DNA from: Massilia sp. BJB1822
GTDB taxonomy: Bacteria; Pseudomonadota; Gammaproteobacteria; Burkholderiales; Burkholderiaceae_D
Assembly (NCBI RefSeq): GCF_013369485.1
Contig: NZ_JABWEB010000004.1
Span: forward strand, 186,001 to 250,000
DNA length: 64,000 nucleotides
Direction: 5' to 3'
Of the stretch, positions 41,325-49,699 are shown in pieces. The notes beneath the pieces are model-generated. The model made no database searches. It was not told the origin of the DNA and saw nothing but the letters and a program-made list of their open reading frames with translations. Within the stretch, counting starts at the first letter, position 1, and each line of letters starts with the position of its first letter. A program made the translations under genes and the position numbers.

Positions 41325-41354
41325 GAAAAAAAGGGAAGCCGGAGGCTTCCCTTT
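41325..41354 (-). terminator. Terminator of rne
   Basis: Minus-strand reading: 11-bp perfect stem AAAGGGAAGCC/GGCTTCCCTTT with a 3-nt loop, then seven T. Lies 33 bp after the rne stop. Confidence 0.9.
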
Positions 41355-41386
41355 CTTCAGATTAGCAAGGGCGAGGCCCATGCCGA

Positions 41387-44300
41387 TCAGCGGCGGGTGT
41401 CAACCTGCACCAGCGGCTCGTCCGATACCGGCGGCAGCGGCTTGCGCTCGCGTGGCACGCGCACGGGGGCCACCACTTGGGCAGCGGCTTCCTGGGCGGC
41501 GCGCAGCTTGGCTGGATCGGTCGCGGCCATGGTCAGGCCAACCGAACCCAGCAGGGCGTTCAGGTCGGCTGCCGGAGCAGCAGGCTGGGCAGCGGCTGGC
41601 GCTGCTGCGCTGGCCACTGGCGCGGCGGCCGGAGCCACGGGAGCCGGCGCTGGGGCCGGTGCTGCCACGACGACGGCCGGTGCGCTGACTGGCGCAGCCA
41701 CGGTTTCCACGGCGGCGACAGCTGGGGCGCTGGCTTGCGGAGCTGCGGCTTCGGCGGCCAGCGCTGGCGCGGCAACTGCTTCCGCTGCAACGGCTGGTGC
41801 GGCTACCGGTGCGGCGGCAGGCGCAGCCACGGCAGCTGCCGTGACGCTGGCTGGTGCAGCTTCAGCTTGTACGGCGGGCTGCGCTTCGGCGGCGGCCGGG
41901 GCAGCAGCGGCCTCGGCAACAGCTTCAGCTGGCACGGCGACAGCTTCCGCCACGGCCTTGACCGGCGCAGCGGCAACGGCAGCTTCGGCTTGCACTGGAG
42001 CAGCAGCGGCGACGACTTCGGCCATGATGGCTGCGGCAGGCGCAACTGGCGCAACCGGTGCGGCGGCTGGCACAGCAGCGGCTTCAACAATGGTGTCGGC
42101 CACCACGGCGGCTGGCGCGGCCGTTTCCACGGCAGCGTTCACGACCGGCGCAGCGGCTGGGACCACGGCTTCGGCTGCCGCGACGGCGGCGATGGCAGGC
42201 GCCACGGCCTGGATCGCGGCTTCACCGGCGTCGCCGGCTTCGCCATCGGCGGCGAATGCGCCATCCTGGCCTTCACCGTCGCGTTCGCGGCGGTTGCGGT
42301 TGCGGCCGCCACGACGGCGGCGGCGGCGCGGTTCATCGCCACCTTCGGCACCGTCTGCATCCTCGCCGTCCGGACCGGCATTGGCCGGCACTTTCACCAG
42401 GTCTGGCACGTCCACGGCAGGCGTGGCGCCGGCAGGGCCGACACCGGCTGCGGCCAATGCCAGCTCTTCCGCTTTCACTTCCGTGACGGCAGCTTTTTCG
42501 CCGCGCGGTTCGCGTGGCGGACGTGGCTGGCGCTCGGCGCGCTCGCCGCGTTCCGCGCGTTCAGGACGCTCGCCGCGCTCTGCGCGTGGCGCTTCGGCCG
42601 GCTGGCCTTCACGCGCTTCGCGTGGCTCGCGCGGTGGACGCGGCGGACGGGCTGGACGGCCTTCGGCCACTTTCGGCGCTTCATCCGTGCCGGCGGCGCG
42701 GGCGCCGCCTTCGCGTTCGTCGCGCTCGCGGCCCTTGGCGTTACGGTTGCGGCCGCGTGGACCACGGGCGTTGCGGTCGCCGCGCTCGCTGCTCGACGAT
42801 TTGCTGACGACGGCCGGTGCGGCTGGCGCTGCAGCTTCTTCTTCTTTCTTGCCGGTGAAGAAGGAGATCAGCTTGGCGAAGAAGCCTTGCTCGGCCGCTG
42901 CGGACGCGGCTGGCGCGGCTGGTTTGACGGCTTCGGCGGCCGGTTTGCGGTCCACCATTGGCGCCGGCTGGGCCGGGGTGATGGTCTTGACCACGGCTTC
43001 CTGGCGCGGCTTGGCTTCTTCCTTCTGGCGCTTGCTGAAAGCCATATCGGTTTCGGCCTGCTCCGCCATGGTGTAGCTGGCGGCGCTGTCTTCCAGGCGC
43101 GGATCGTCGTGCTTGATGCGCTCGAGCTTGTAGTGCGGGGTGTCCAGATGCTTGTTCGGGATCAGGATCACGGTGATGCGGTGGCGGTTCTCGATCTTCA
43201 GCACCTCGCCGCGCTTCTCGTTGAGCAGGAAGGCAGCCACGTCGACCGGCACCTGCACGTGGATGGCGGCCGAATTTTCCTTCATCGCCTCTTCCTGGAT
43301 GATGCGCAGCACCTGCAGGGCGGACGATTCGGTATCGCGGATATGGCCGGTGCCCGAGCAGCGCGGGCAGGTCACGTGCGAGCCTTCGGACAGCGAAGGA
43401 CGCAGGCGCTGGCGCGACAGTTCCATCAGGCCGAAGCGCGAAATCTTGCCCATCTGAACGCGGGCGCGGTCATGGTGCAGGGCGTCTTTCAGGCGCTGCT
43501 CGACTTCGCGCTGGTTCTTGGCCACTTCCATGTCGATGAAGTCGATCACGATCAGGCCGCCCAGGTCGCGCAGGCGCAGCTGGCGCGCCACTTCTTCGGC
43601 CGCTTCCAGATTGGTGTTGAAGGCGGTCGTTTCGATGTCGGAACCGCGCGTGGCGCGCGCCGAGTTGACGTCCACCGACACCAGCGCTTCGGTGTGGTCG
43701 ATTACGATGGCGCCGCCGGAAGGCAGGGGCACGGTGCGCGAGTAAGCCGTTTCGATCTGGTGTTCGATCTGGAAGCGCGAGAACAGCGGCACATCGTCGC
43801 TGTAGCGCTTCACGCGATGCACCATATCGGGCATCACATGGCTCATGAACTGGTGGGCCTGGTCGTAGATCTCGTCGGTATCGATCAGGATCTCGCCGAT
43901 ATCAGGCTGGAAGTAGTCGCGGATGGCGCGGATCACCAGGGACGATTCCTGGTAGATCAGGAAGGCGCCGGAGCCGGCCTTGGACGCGCCTTCAATCGCG
44001 CGCCACAGCTGCATCAGGTAGTTCAAGTCCCACTGCAGCTCTTCCACGGTGCGGCCGATGCCGGCGGTGCGAGCGATCACGGACATGCCTTGCGGCAGGT
44101 CCAGCTTGTCCATGGTTTCGCGCAGTTCCTGGCGTTCTTCGCCTTCGACGCGGCGCGAGACGCCGCCGCCGCGCGGGTTGTTCGGCATCAGCACCAGGTA
44201 GCGTCCGGCCAGCGAGATGAAGGAGGTCAGGGCCGCGCCTTTATTGCCGCGCTCTTCCTTTTCCACCTGCACCACGATTTCCTGGCCCTCGCGCAGCGCT

Positions 44301-44572
44301 TCCTTGACGGAAGCATTGCGCACGTCCACGCCTTCGCGGAAATAGCTGCGCGCCACTTCCTTGAACGGCAGGAAACCGTGACGGTCTTCGCCATAGCTGA
44401 CGAAACAGGCTTCCAGGGAGGGTTCGATACGGGTGATGACGCCTTTGTAGATATTTGACTTGCGCTGCTCGCGTCCAGCAGTTTCGATGTCGATATCGAT
44501 CAGTTTCTGACCGTCGACAATTGCTACGCGCAGCTCCTCTTGCTGCGTAGCATTAAACAACATGCGTTTCAT
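41387..44572 (-). CDS. rne: Ribonuclease E
   Basis: A 1061-residue endoribonuclease, core of the degradosome. The N-terminal catalytic half has an S1 domain (about 35-120), the 5' sensor and RNase H parts, DNase I-like VDVNSARATRG and GGLIVIDFIDM with its catalytic Asp, and the Zn-link CPRCSGTG. The C-terminal half is disordered: an Arg-rich region (about 600-800, RNA and partner binding) and a long Ala/Pro/Val-rich tail. Start MKRMLFNATQ at 44572. The 560-bp gap to rluC probably includes an autoregulatory leader. Confidence 0.97.
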   Translation of the reverse strand: MKRMLFNATQQEELRVAIVDGQKLIDIDIETAGREQRKSNIYKGVITRIEPSLEACFVSYGEDRHGFLPFKEVARSYFREGVDVRNASVKEALREGQEIVVQVEKEERGNKGAALTSFISLAGRYLVLMPNNPRGGGVSRRVEGEERQELRETMDKLDLPQGMSVIARTAGIGRTVEELQWDLNYLMQLWRAIEGASKAGSGAFLIYQESSLVIRAIRDYFQPDIGEILIDTDEIYDQAHQFMSHVMPDMVHRVKRYSDDVPLFSRFQIEHQIETAYSRTVPLPSGGAIVIDHTEALVSVDVNSARATRGSDIETTAFNTNLEAAEEVARQLRLRDLGGLIVIDFIDMEVAKNQREVEQRLKDALHHDRARVQMGKISRFGLMELSRQRLRPSLSEGSHVTCPRCSGTGHIRDTESSALQVLRIIQEEAMKENSAAIHVQVPVDVAAFLLNEKRGEVLKIENRHRITVILIPNKHLDTPHYKLERIKHDDPRLEDSAASYTMAEQAETDMAFSKRQKEEAKPRQEAVVKTITPAQPAPMVDRKPAAEAVKPAAPAASAAAEQGFFAKLISFFTGKKEEEAAAPAAPAVVSKSSSSERGDRNARGPRGRNRNAKGRERDEREGGARAAGTDEAPKVAEGRPARPPRPPREPREAREGQPAEAPRAERGERPERAERGERAERQPRPPREPRGEKAAVTEVKAEELALAAAGVGPAGATPAVDVPDLVKVPANAGPDGEDADGAEGGDEPRRRRRRGGRNRNRRERDGEGQDGAFAADGEAGDAGEAAIQAVAPAIAAVAAAEAVVPAAAPVVNAAVETAAPAAVVADTIVEAAAVPAAAPVAPVAPAAAIMAEVVAAAAPVQAEAAVAAAPVKAVAEAVAVPAEAVAEAAAAPAAAEAQPAVQAEAAPASVTAAAVAAPAAAPVAAPAVAAEAVAAPALAAEAAAPQASAPAVAAVETVAAPVSAPAVVVAAPAPAPAPVAPAAAPVASAAAPAAAQPAAPAADLNALLGSVGLTMAATDPAKLRAAQEAAAQVVAPVRVPRERKPLPPVSDEPLVQVDTRR

Positions 44573-45131
44573 TTTTATAAACTCCGCGACCCGAAGGCCG
44601 TCTCCAGGCCGCTCCAAAGAGCGGCAAACGTACACGGATATACGCGGGAGTTAAGGAGGCTGCGGGGAAATGCCTCGTCATGCGGCGCAGCAGCGCAGAA
44701 GCGCTACCGCCGCAAAGGGCGCATGAGGCTGATCGTCATGCCGAGTGCACGCACCGCGGGCAACTCATCCATGCGGCCCGACAGGGTCGGGGGCGGGAGT
44801 ATGCGGGCGTGCGCAAAGCGTCGGGCCGGGCCTCTCCAGGATCCCGGCGAAACGGCAAGCGTTATCAGCTTCATCAACCAGCGAGCAACGACTTGGGGGC
44901 TTGCTCGCCGGACTTATCCTAACAATCCAGCCAATCTAATCCCAGCACTCTTGCGCGCTATCCGATGGCCACAGTGGTGACCACCTTGATTCGCGCATGG
45001 GTGTGCGTATACATTTTTTTCCACCGAATTTGCATTTAGGCGAGGCCAGTGGATACGCCCCTGTGTAAAATGTGCTTTTATTCTTACACGTGCAGCAGCT
45101 TAAACCGCGGCAAAACGATTATATATTCAAA
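44573..45131. other. Divergent intergenic region of rne and rluC
   Basis: About 560 bp. The rne side is GC-rich with several small inverted repeats, consistent with a long structured 5' leader such as the one by which RNase E regulates its own mRNA in E. coli (inference). No promoter can be placed with confidence. Between 45001 and 45100 the sequence is AT-richer, with a run of seven T and a plus-strand TAAAAT before rluC. No gene is supported; the three plus-strand frames lack start signals. Confidence 0.4.
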
Positions 45132-46154
45132 ATGAAGGACTTAGAGAGATTTTCTGGGAAGACAGGGCAAAACAAGGCCTCCCAGGCCCAGTCAGCTTCC
45201 CCCGCACCGGTCCTGCCGCAAGCACAATTCGTCACAATCACCGAAGAAGAGGCCGGACAGCGCATAGATAATTATCTGTTGCGTGTTTGCAAAGGCGTGC
45301 CGAAAAGCCATATCTACCGCATCCTGCGGTCGGGCGAAGTGCGCGTGAACAAGGGCCGCATCGACCAGTTGTACCGTCTGGTACAGGGCGATCTGGTGCG
45401 CATTCCGCCGATTCGTGTTGCTGAAAAGAACGAGGCTAGCGTGCCGGCCGCCGAATTCAGCATTATTTTCGAGGACAGCCACCTCCTGGTCATCGACAAG
45501 CCGGCCGGCGTGGCCGTGCATGGCGGCTCGGGCGTCTCCTTCGGCGTCATCGAGCAATTGCGCGCCTCGCGTCCGGATGCCAAATTCCTCGAGCTGGTGC
45601 ACCGCCTCGACCGCGAAACCTCGGGCTTGCTCTTGCTCGCCAAGAAACGTTCCGCCTTGACCAGCCTGCATGAACAGATGCGCGACGGCCACACCGACAA
45701 GCGCTACCTGGTGCTGGCGGTGGGGGACTGGAAGAATAAGCGCCAGCATGTAAAATTGCCATTGCATAAATATACGACGGCCGATGGCGAACGCCGGGTG
45801 ACGGTGGCGGCCGACGGCCAGGCTTCGCATACGGTATTCTCCCTGCTGCGCAAGTTTGAAAAATTTGCCTTGCTGGAGGCCGAACTGAAAACCGGCCGTA
45901 CGCACCAGATTCGCGTTCATCTGGCATCGTCGGGCTTCCCGATTGCAGGTGACGATAAATACGGCGATTTCGCCTTGAACAAAGCTTTGCAAAAAGCCGA
46001 TGCCACGCGTGGTGCCCTGAAACGCATGTTTCTGCATGCCCATCAGATCACGTTTACCCATCCGGAATCGGGTAAGCGCATGACGCTGAATGCGCCGCTG
46101 GCCGCCGAGTGCGATCGCTTCCTGCAAAGCCTGGGTCCGGCGCTGCCGCACTAA
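45132..46154 (+). CDS. rluC: 23S rRNA pseudouridine synthase, RluC type
   Basis: A 340-residue enzyme: S4-type RNA-binding domain (RIDNYLLRVCKGVPKSHIYR, described by its core QRIDNYL) and RluA-family catalytic domain with HRLDRETSGLLLLAKK, whose Asp is the catalytic residue. RluC modifies three uridines of 23S rRNA in E. coli. The encoded N-terminal extension of about 35 polar residues precedes the S4 domain. Divergent from rne as in other betaproteobacteria. Confidence 0.93.
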   Translation: MKDLERFSGKTGQNKASQAQSASPAPVLPQAQFVTITEEEAGQRIDNYLLRVCKGVPKSHIYRILRSGEVRVNKGRIDQLYRLVQGDLVRIPPIRVAEKNEASVPAAEFSIIFEDSHLLVIDKPAGVAVHGGSGVSFGVIEQLRASRPDAKFLELVHRLDRETSGLLLLAKKRSALTSLHEQMRDGHTDKRYLVLAVGDWKNKRQHVKLPLHKYTTADGERRVTVAADGQASHTVFSLLRKFEKFALLEAELKTGRTHQIRVHLASSGFPIAGDDKYGDFALNKALQKADATRGALKRMFLHAHQITFTHPESGKRMTLNAPLAAECDRFLQSLGPALPH

Positions 46155-46195
46155 CATACTATATAGAGGAGCCAGCCGCTGGCCGGCTGGAGAAA

Positions 46196-46855
46196 ATGTC
46201 GAGAAAGCAATTTGATCTGATCGTCTTCGATTGGGATGGCACGCTGATGGATAGCACGGCGGCCATCGTCAAGTGCATCCAGGCCGCGGCCAAGGACTTG
46301 GGCTTGCCGGTGCCGGGCGAGGCCGCCGCCGCCCATGTGATCGGCCTCGGCCTGCACGAAGCCATGCAGGCTGTGCTGCCCGACGTCGACCCGAAATACC
46401 ATGCGCGCATGGTGGAGCGCTACCGCTACCACTTCCTCAGCCGCGACCATGAGCTGACCCTGTTCCAGGGCGTGCGCGAAATGCTGCAGGAATTGGCGCA
46501 GGAAGGCTATTTCCTGGCCGTGGCCACGGGCAAGAGCCGGGTCGGCCTGAACCGCGCGCTCAACGATGTGGGCCTGCTGTCGGCCTTCGATGCGACGCGT
46601 TGCGCTGATGAAACATTCTCCAAGCCCCATCCCGCCATGCTGCAGGAACTGACGCGCGAGCTGGGCCAGGATCTGAAGCGCACCGCGATGATCGGCGACA
46701 CCACCCACGACCTGCTGATGGCGCAGAACGCCGGCGCGGCCGGCATCGCCGTCGAATACGGCGCCCACCCGATCCACCAGCTGCAAGCCTGCAATCCGCT
46801 GTTCTCCGCGCGTTCCGTGGCCGAGCTGCACCAATGGCTGAACGAGAACGCCTGA
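46196..46855 (+). CDS. HAD-family phosphatase (phosphoglycolate phosphatase-like)
   Basis: A 219-residue HAD hydrolase. Motif I is FDWDGTLMDS (Asp12 and Asp14), motif II lies in VATGKSRVG, motif III at SKPHPAM and motif IV at MIGDTTHD. The cap of about 80 residues is Gph-like. Start ATG 46196 is preceded by GGAGA. It overlaps the Rieske gene by TGATG and lies 41 bp after rluC. Confidence 0.93.
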   Translation: MSRKQFDLIVFDWDGTLMDSTAAIVKCIQAAAKDLGLPVPGEAAAAHVIGLGLHEAMQAVLPDVDPKYHARMVERYRYHFLSRDHELTLFQGVREMLQELAQEGYFLAVATGKSRVGLNRALNDVGLLSAFDATRCADETFSKPHPAMLQELTRELGQDLKRTAMIGDTTHDLLMAQNAGAAGIAVEYGAHPIHQLQACNPLFSARSVAELHQWLNENA

Positions 46856-47229
46856 TGAGCGAGAATCCCGACATCCTGATCTGCGCCTCCGACGACCTGG
46901 CCGAAGGCGGCAAGGGCGTGCGCTTCCCCGTCACGGCCGGCGGCGAGGACGGCACCGGCTTCGTGGTGCGCTATGGCGGCAAGGCGTACGGCTATCTGAA
47001 CCGCTGCGCCCACGTACCGATCGAGCTGGACTGGGCGCCCGGCGAGTTCTTCGAGTCGAGCGGTCTGTATATCATGTGCTCGACCCATGGCGCCGTGTAT
47101 GTGCCGGAAAGCGGCCACTGTGCCGGTGGCCCATGCAAGGGCGGCCGCCTGCGGCCGATCACGGTGAGCGAGCGCGATCAGCAGATTTTCTGGCAACCGG
47201 ACGATTACGTCCGTCCGGCGCGCGCCTGA
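46855..47229 (+). CDS. Rieske [2Fe-2S] protein
   Basis: A 124-residue soluble Rieske domain. Ligands are Cys51-x-His53 and Cys75-x-x-His78 (CAH and CSTH), followed by GAVYVPESGHCAGGPC, which replaces the usual Pro loop. No membrane anchor or oxygenase partner is present, so it is a small cytoplasmic electron carrier or regulator. Start overlaps the HAD stop by TGATG. Confidence 0.93.
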   Translation: MSENPDILICASDDLAEGGKGVRFPVTAGGEDGTGFVVRYGGKAYGYLNRCAHVPIELDWAPGEFFESSGLYIMCSTHGAVYVPESGHCAGGPCKGGRLRPITVSERDQQIFWQPDDYVRPARA

Positions 47230-47256
47230 GGCGCCGTCTTTCACGAAAAGTAGAGC

Positions 47257-48294
47257 ATGAACGAGAACACTGAGAATCCCGGCAACGCCGCTGGCCTGCC
47301 GCCGCCCCCGCCACCGGCGCCGCCGGCCGCGCCCGCCGACGAGGGCGTGCCGCCCATCAAGTGGGAGAGGGAGGTGCTGGAGAAGCTGGTGTTCGCCACC
47401 CTGAAGGAGCAGCGCGCCAACCGCCGCTGGAGCATCTTCTTCAAGGTCTTCATGCTGGTGATCGTTTTCCTGGCCGTGATCAGCTATTTCGATATCGACC
47501 TGATGGGCGGAGATGCTGAGTCTTTAGGGCGACATACGGCCCTGATCGAGATTGAAGGCAATATCGAGGCAGAGGGCAGCGGCGCCGCCTCGGTGGTGAT
47601 TCCGGCCCTCAACAAGGCGTTTTCCGACAGCGGCTCGGTGGCCGTGGTGCTGCACATCAACAGCCCGGGCGGCAGCGCGGTGCAGGCCGGCATGATCGTC
47701 GACGAGGTGCACCGCCTGCGCAAGGGGTATCCGGCCAAGCCGCTGTATGTGGTGGTCGACGAGATCTGCGCCTCGGGCGGTTATTACATCGCCGCCTCGG
47801 CCGACAAGATCTATGTCGATAAGGCCAGCCTGATCGGCTCGATCGGCGTGCTGATGGACGGTTTCGGCTTCACCGGCACCATGGACAAGCTGGGCGTGGA
47901 GCGCCGCCTGCTGACGGCCGGCGCCAACAAGGGCTTCCTCGACCCGTTCAGCCCGCAGTCCGACAAGCAGAAGCAGCATGCCCAGAGCATGCTCAATGAA
48001 ATCCACGGGCAGTTCATCGACGTGGTGCGCGCGGGCCGCGGCAAGCGCCTGAAGGAAACGCCTGAGATGTTCTCGGGCCTGTTCTGGACCGGTGCGCGCG
48101 CCATCGAGATGGGCCTGGCCGACGGACTGGGCAGCGTGGACAGCGTGGCGCGCGATGTGATCGAAGCGCCCGACATCATCGACTATACCCAGCATGAAGG
48201 GCTGCAGGAGCGCGTGCTGAAGAAATTCGGCGCCGCCGTGGGTTCCGGCGCGATCAAGGCGGCCACCGAGGCGGCCCGTCCTGCACTGCGCTGA
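47257..48294 (+). CDS. sppA: S49-family signal peptide peptidase
   Basis: A 345-residue inner-membrane protease of the short SppA type. It has an N-terminal Pro-rich region (PPPPPPAPPAAPA), one transmembrane helix (about 62-84) and a crotonase-like catalytic domain. HINSPGGSAVQAG and the nucleophile block EICASGGYYIAASADKIY (core CASGGYY) carry the Ser; Lys is expected in TAGANKGFLDPF. SppA digests signal peptides left after processing. Confidence 0.93.
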   Translation: MNENTENPGNAAGLPPPPPPAPPAAPADEGVPPIKWEREVLEKLVFATLKEQRANRRWSIFFKVFMLVIVFLAVISYFDIDLMGGDAESLGRHTALIEIEGNIEAEGSGAASVVIPALNKAFSDSGSVAVVLHINSPGGSAVQAGMIVDEVHRLRKGYPAKPLYVVVDEICASGGYYIAASADKIYVDKASLIGSIGVLMDGFGFTGTMDKLGVERRLLTAGANKGFLDPFSPQSDKQKQHAQSMLNEIHGQFIDVVRAGRGKRLKETPEMFSGLFWTGARAIEMGLADGLGSVDSVARDVIEAPDIIDYTQHEGLQERVLKKFGAAVGSGAIKAATEAARPALR

Positions 48295-48345
48295 ATTGCG
48301 TTAAGAGAGTAACAGACAAGATTGGCAGTTTGCTCTTATTACGCC

Positions 48346-48373
48346 TTGTATATTCCCGGCCGTGGGCTATAGT
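48346..48373 (+). promoter_or_regulatory. Sigma-70-like promoter of the candidate RNA
   Basis: TTGTAT (48346-48351), a 16-bp spacer and TATAGT (48368-48373). It lies in the sppA downstream region, with no protein-coding start behind it. Confidence 0.55.
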
Positions 48374-48379
48374 GGTGAT

Positions 48380-48550
48380 GTAGTTCGTTCCAAGGGAGGG
48401 CTTATACAAGAAGTTGATGCTTGGCTTCAGCTGACATTGCGATGGAACTACTCCCGGCGCATCGCGCATGCGCCTACCGAGTGAAATCACTTCCTCGAAT
48501 GTGTTCCGGGATGGAACAAGAGAACGGCGGCCTCTGGCCGCTGTTTTCAT
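48380..48550 (+). ncRNA. Candidate structured small RNA (about 170 nt)
   Basis: Between the promoter at 48346-48373 and the terminator at 48525-48550 the DNA folds into four short hairpins: GTAGTTC/GAACTAC closing a large loop (48380-48451), GGCGCAT-CGCGC-ATGCGCC (48456-48474), AGTGA-AA-TCACT (48480-48491) and GTTCC-GGGAT-GGAAC (48503-48517). Two extra GTTCC/GGAAC pairs offer alternative folds. I do not recognise it as 6S, SRP, tmRNA, RNase P or a known riboswitch. Several GGA motifs occur, one in a hairpin loop, so a CsrA-sequestering RNA is possible. Confidence 0.5.
48525..48550 (+). terminator. Terminator of the candidate RNA
   Basis: An 8-bp GC-rich stem (CGGCGGCC/GGCCGCTG, one G-T pair) with a 3-nt loop, followed by TTTT-C-A-TTT. 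It ends exactly at the stop of the convergent small ORF. Confidence 0.7.
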
Positions 48551-48750
48551 TTCAGCCCATTCTCATCGGCATGGAAGCCGCCCGCCTGCAGCCAGTCCTG
48601 GTAATGCTGCTGCAGGTGCGCATGCCAGCGCCATTGCACGGTATGGCCGCCGAACGGGGCGCCGCCGCGCCAGCGCGCCAGGGCGGCGTCGGTTTCATGT
48701 TGGGCTGCCTGTTCGGCGGTGGCACGGATATCGCTGTCGTGGATTTGCAT
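48547..48750 (-). CDS. Small protein of unknown function (67 aa)
   Basis: A 67-residue frame rich in His, Gln and Ala (HLQQHYQDWLQAGGFHAD near the C-terminus), with neither signal peptide nor membrane segment. GGGAGAG lies about 9 nt before the ATG. It is convergent with the candidate RNA and divergent from the RsuA-type gene. A perfect FNR box at 48856-48869 is positioned for a class II promoter reading toward it. No family recognised; could be spurious. Confidence 0.5.
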   Translation of the reverse strand: MQIHDSDIRATAEQAAQHETDAALARWRGGAPFGGHTVQWRWHAHLQQHYQDWLQAGGFHADENGLK

Positions 48751-48855
48751 GATCTGGCTCTCCCGTAAATTCTGACCGTGCTCGATGAAATCCTAGGGCA
48801 CGTTAAGTAGATTCCTACATTTGTTTCCAGTGTATCGATGGGGCCGGTCAGCAGT

Positions 48856-48869
48856 TTGATTTATATCAA
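48856..48869. promoter_or_regulatory. FNR/ANR box
   Basis: TTGATTTATATCAA is a perfect FNR consensus. Reading leftward, a TACACT -10 lies 21 bp beyond it, correct for a class II promoter of the small ORF. Reading rightward a TAAAAT (48899-48904) lies 29 bp away, too far for class II but usable as a repressor-type or class I site for the RsuA-type gene. Confidence 0.75.
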
Positions 48870-48912
48870 TCGCTTGGCGGGTGCTCAGGCAAATCCGGTA
48901 AAATCCCGCCCC

Positions 48913-49629
48913 ATGAGTAAATTATCCCTAGACCGCATCCTGCAATCGCAGGGTTTCGGCACCCGCAAATACTGCCGCGCCCTGATCGAAGACGGCGACG
49001 TCCTCATCGGCGGCGCGGTGCAGGACAATTACAAGACCACCTTCGAGACGGACGGCCTGGTGCTGCACGTTTTCGACGAAGAGTGGGTCTACCGCGAACA
49101 CCTGTACCTGGCCCTGTACAAGCCGGCCGACTATGAATGCTCGCGCAAGCCGAGCCACCATCCCGGCGTGCTGACCTTGCTGCCCGAACAGTTCAGCTGG
49201 CGCGAAGTGCAGCCGGTGGGCCGTCTTGACCATGACACCACAGGCATGCTGCTGATGTCGGACGACGGCCCCTTCATCCACGCCCAGTCCTCGCCCAAGC
49301 GCCATGTGCCCAAGGTCTACCAGGCCACCACCCATGATCCGGTGACGCCGGAACTGATCGCGCAATTGCGCGCCGGCGTGCAGCTGCACGACGAGCCGGC
49401 GCCGCTGGCGGCCCTGGTCTGCGAGCAGCGCGGCGCGCACCAGCTGGAAATCGTGCTGGAGCAGGGCAAATACCACCAGGTCAAGCGCATGCTGGCGGCG
49501 GCCGGCAACCATTGCAGCGCGCTGCACCGTTCGGCCATCGGCGGCCTGGAACTGGCCTCGCTCGGCCTGAAAGAGGGCGAGTGGTGCTATCTGACGCCGG
49601 AACAGCTGGCCCTGCTGGCCCCGGCCTGA
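48913..49629 (+). CDS. Pseudouridine synthase, RsuA/RluE type
   Basis: A 238-residue RNA-modifying enzyme: S4 domain (LDRILQSQGFGTRKYCRALI, core RILQSQGFGTRK) and RsuA-family domain with PVGRLDHDTTGMLLMSDDG, where the Asp is catalytic, and GKYHQVKRMLAAAG. RsuA makes pseudouridine 516 in 16S rRNA; substrate of this one is inferred. Start ATG 48913 fits the S4 fold; a TAAAAT ends only 8 nt before it, so this mRNA could also be nearly leaderless. Confidence 0.9.
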   Translation: MSKLSLDRILQSQGFGTRKYCRALIEDGDVLIGGAVQDNYKTTFETDGLVLHVFDEEWVYREHLYLALYKPADYECSRKPSHHPGVLTLLPEQFSWREVQPVGRLDHDTTGMLLMSDDGPFIHAQSSPKRHVPKVYQATTHDPVTPELIAQLRAGVQLHDEPAPLAALVCEQRGAHQLEIVLEQGKYHQVKRMLAAAGNHCSALHRSAIGGLELASLGLKEGEWCYLTPEQLALLAPA

Positions 49630-49699
49630 GCGGCGCCGCCCGCCGCGCCAGGCGGGCATCTGCTACAGTTTTGCTCTTCGCAACCCACCATTCCCGCCC

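Noticed and set aside
41477-44458. Long plus-strand frame opposite rne
   Set aside because: Shadow of the repetitive Ala/Pro/Val-rich coding region; the composition follows from the complementary codons.
48380-48550. Identification of the candidate RNA as 6S RNA
   Set aside because: 6S should form one long hairpin with a central bubble by pairing its 5' and 3' ends; here the ends do not pair over a long stretch.
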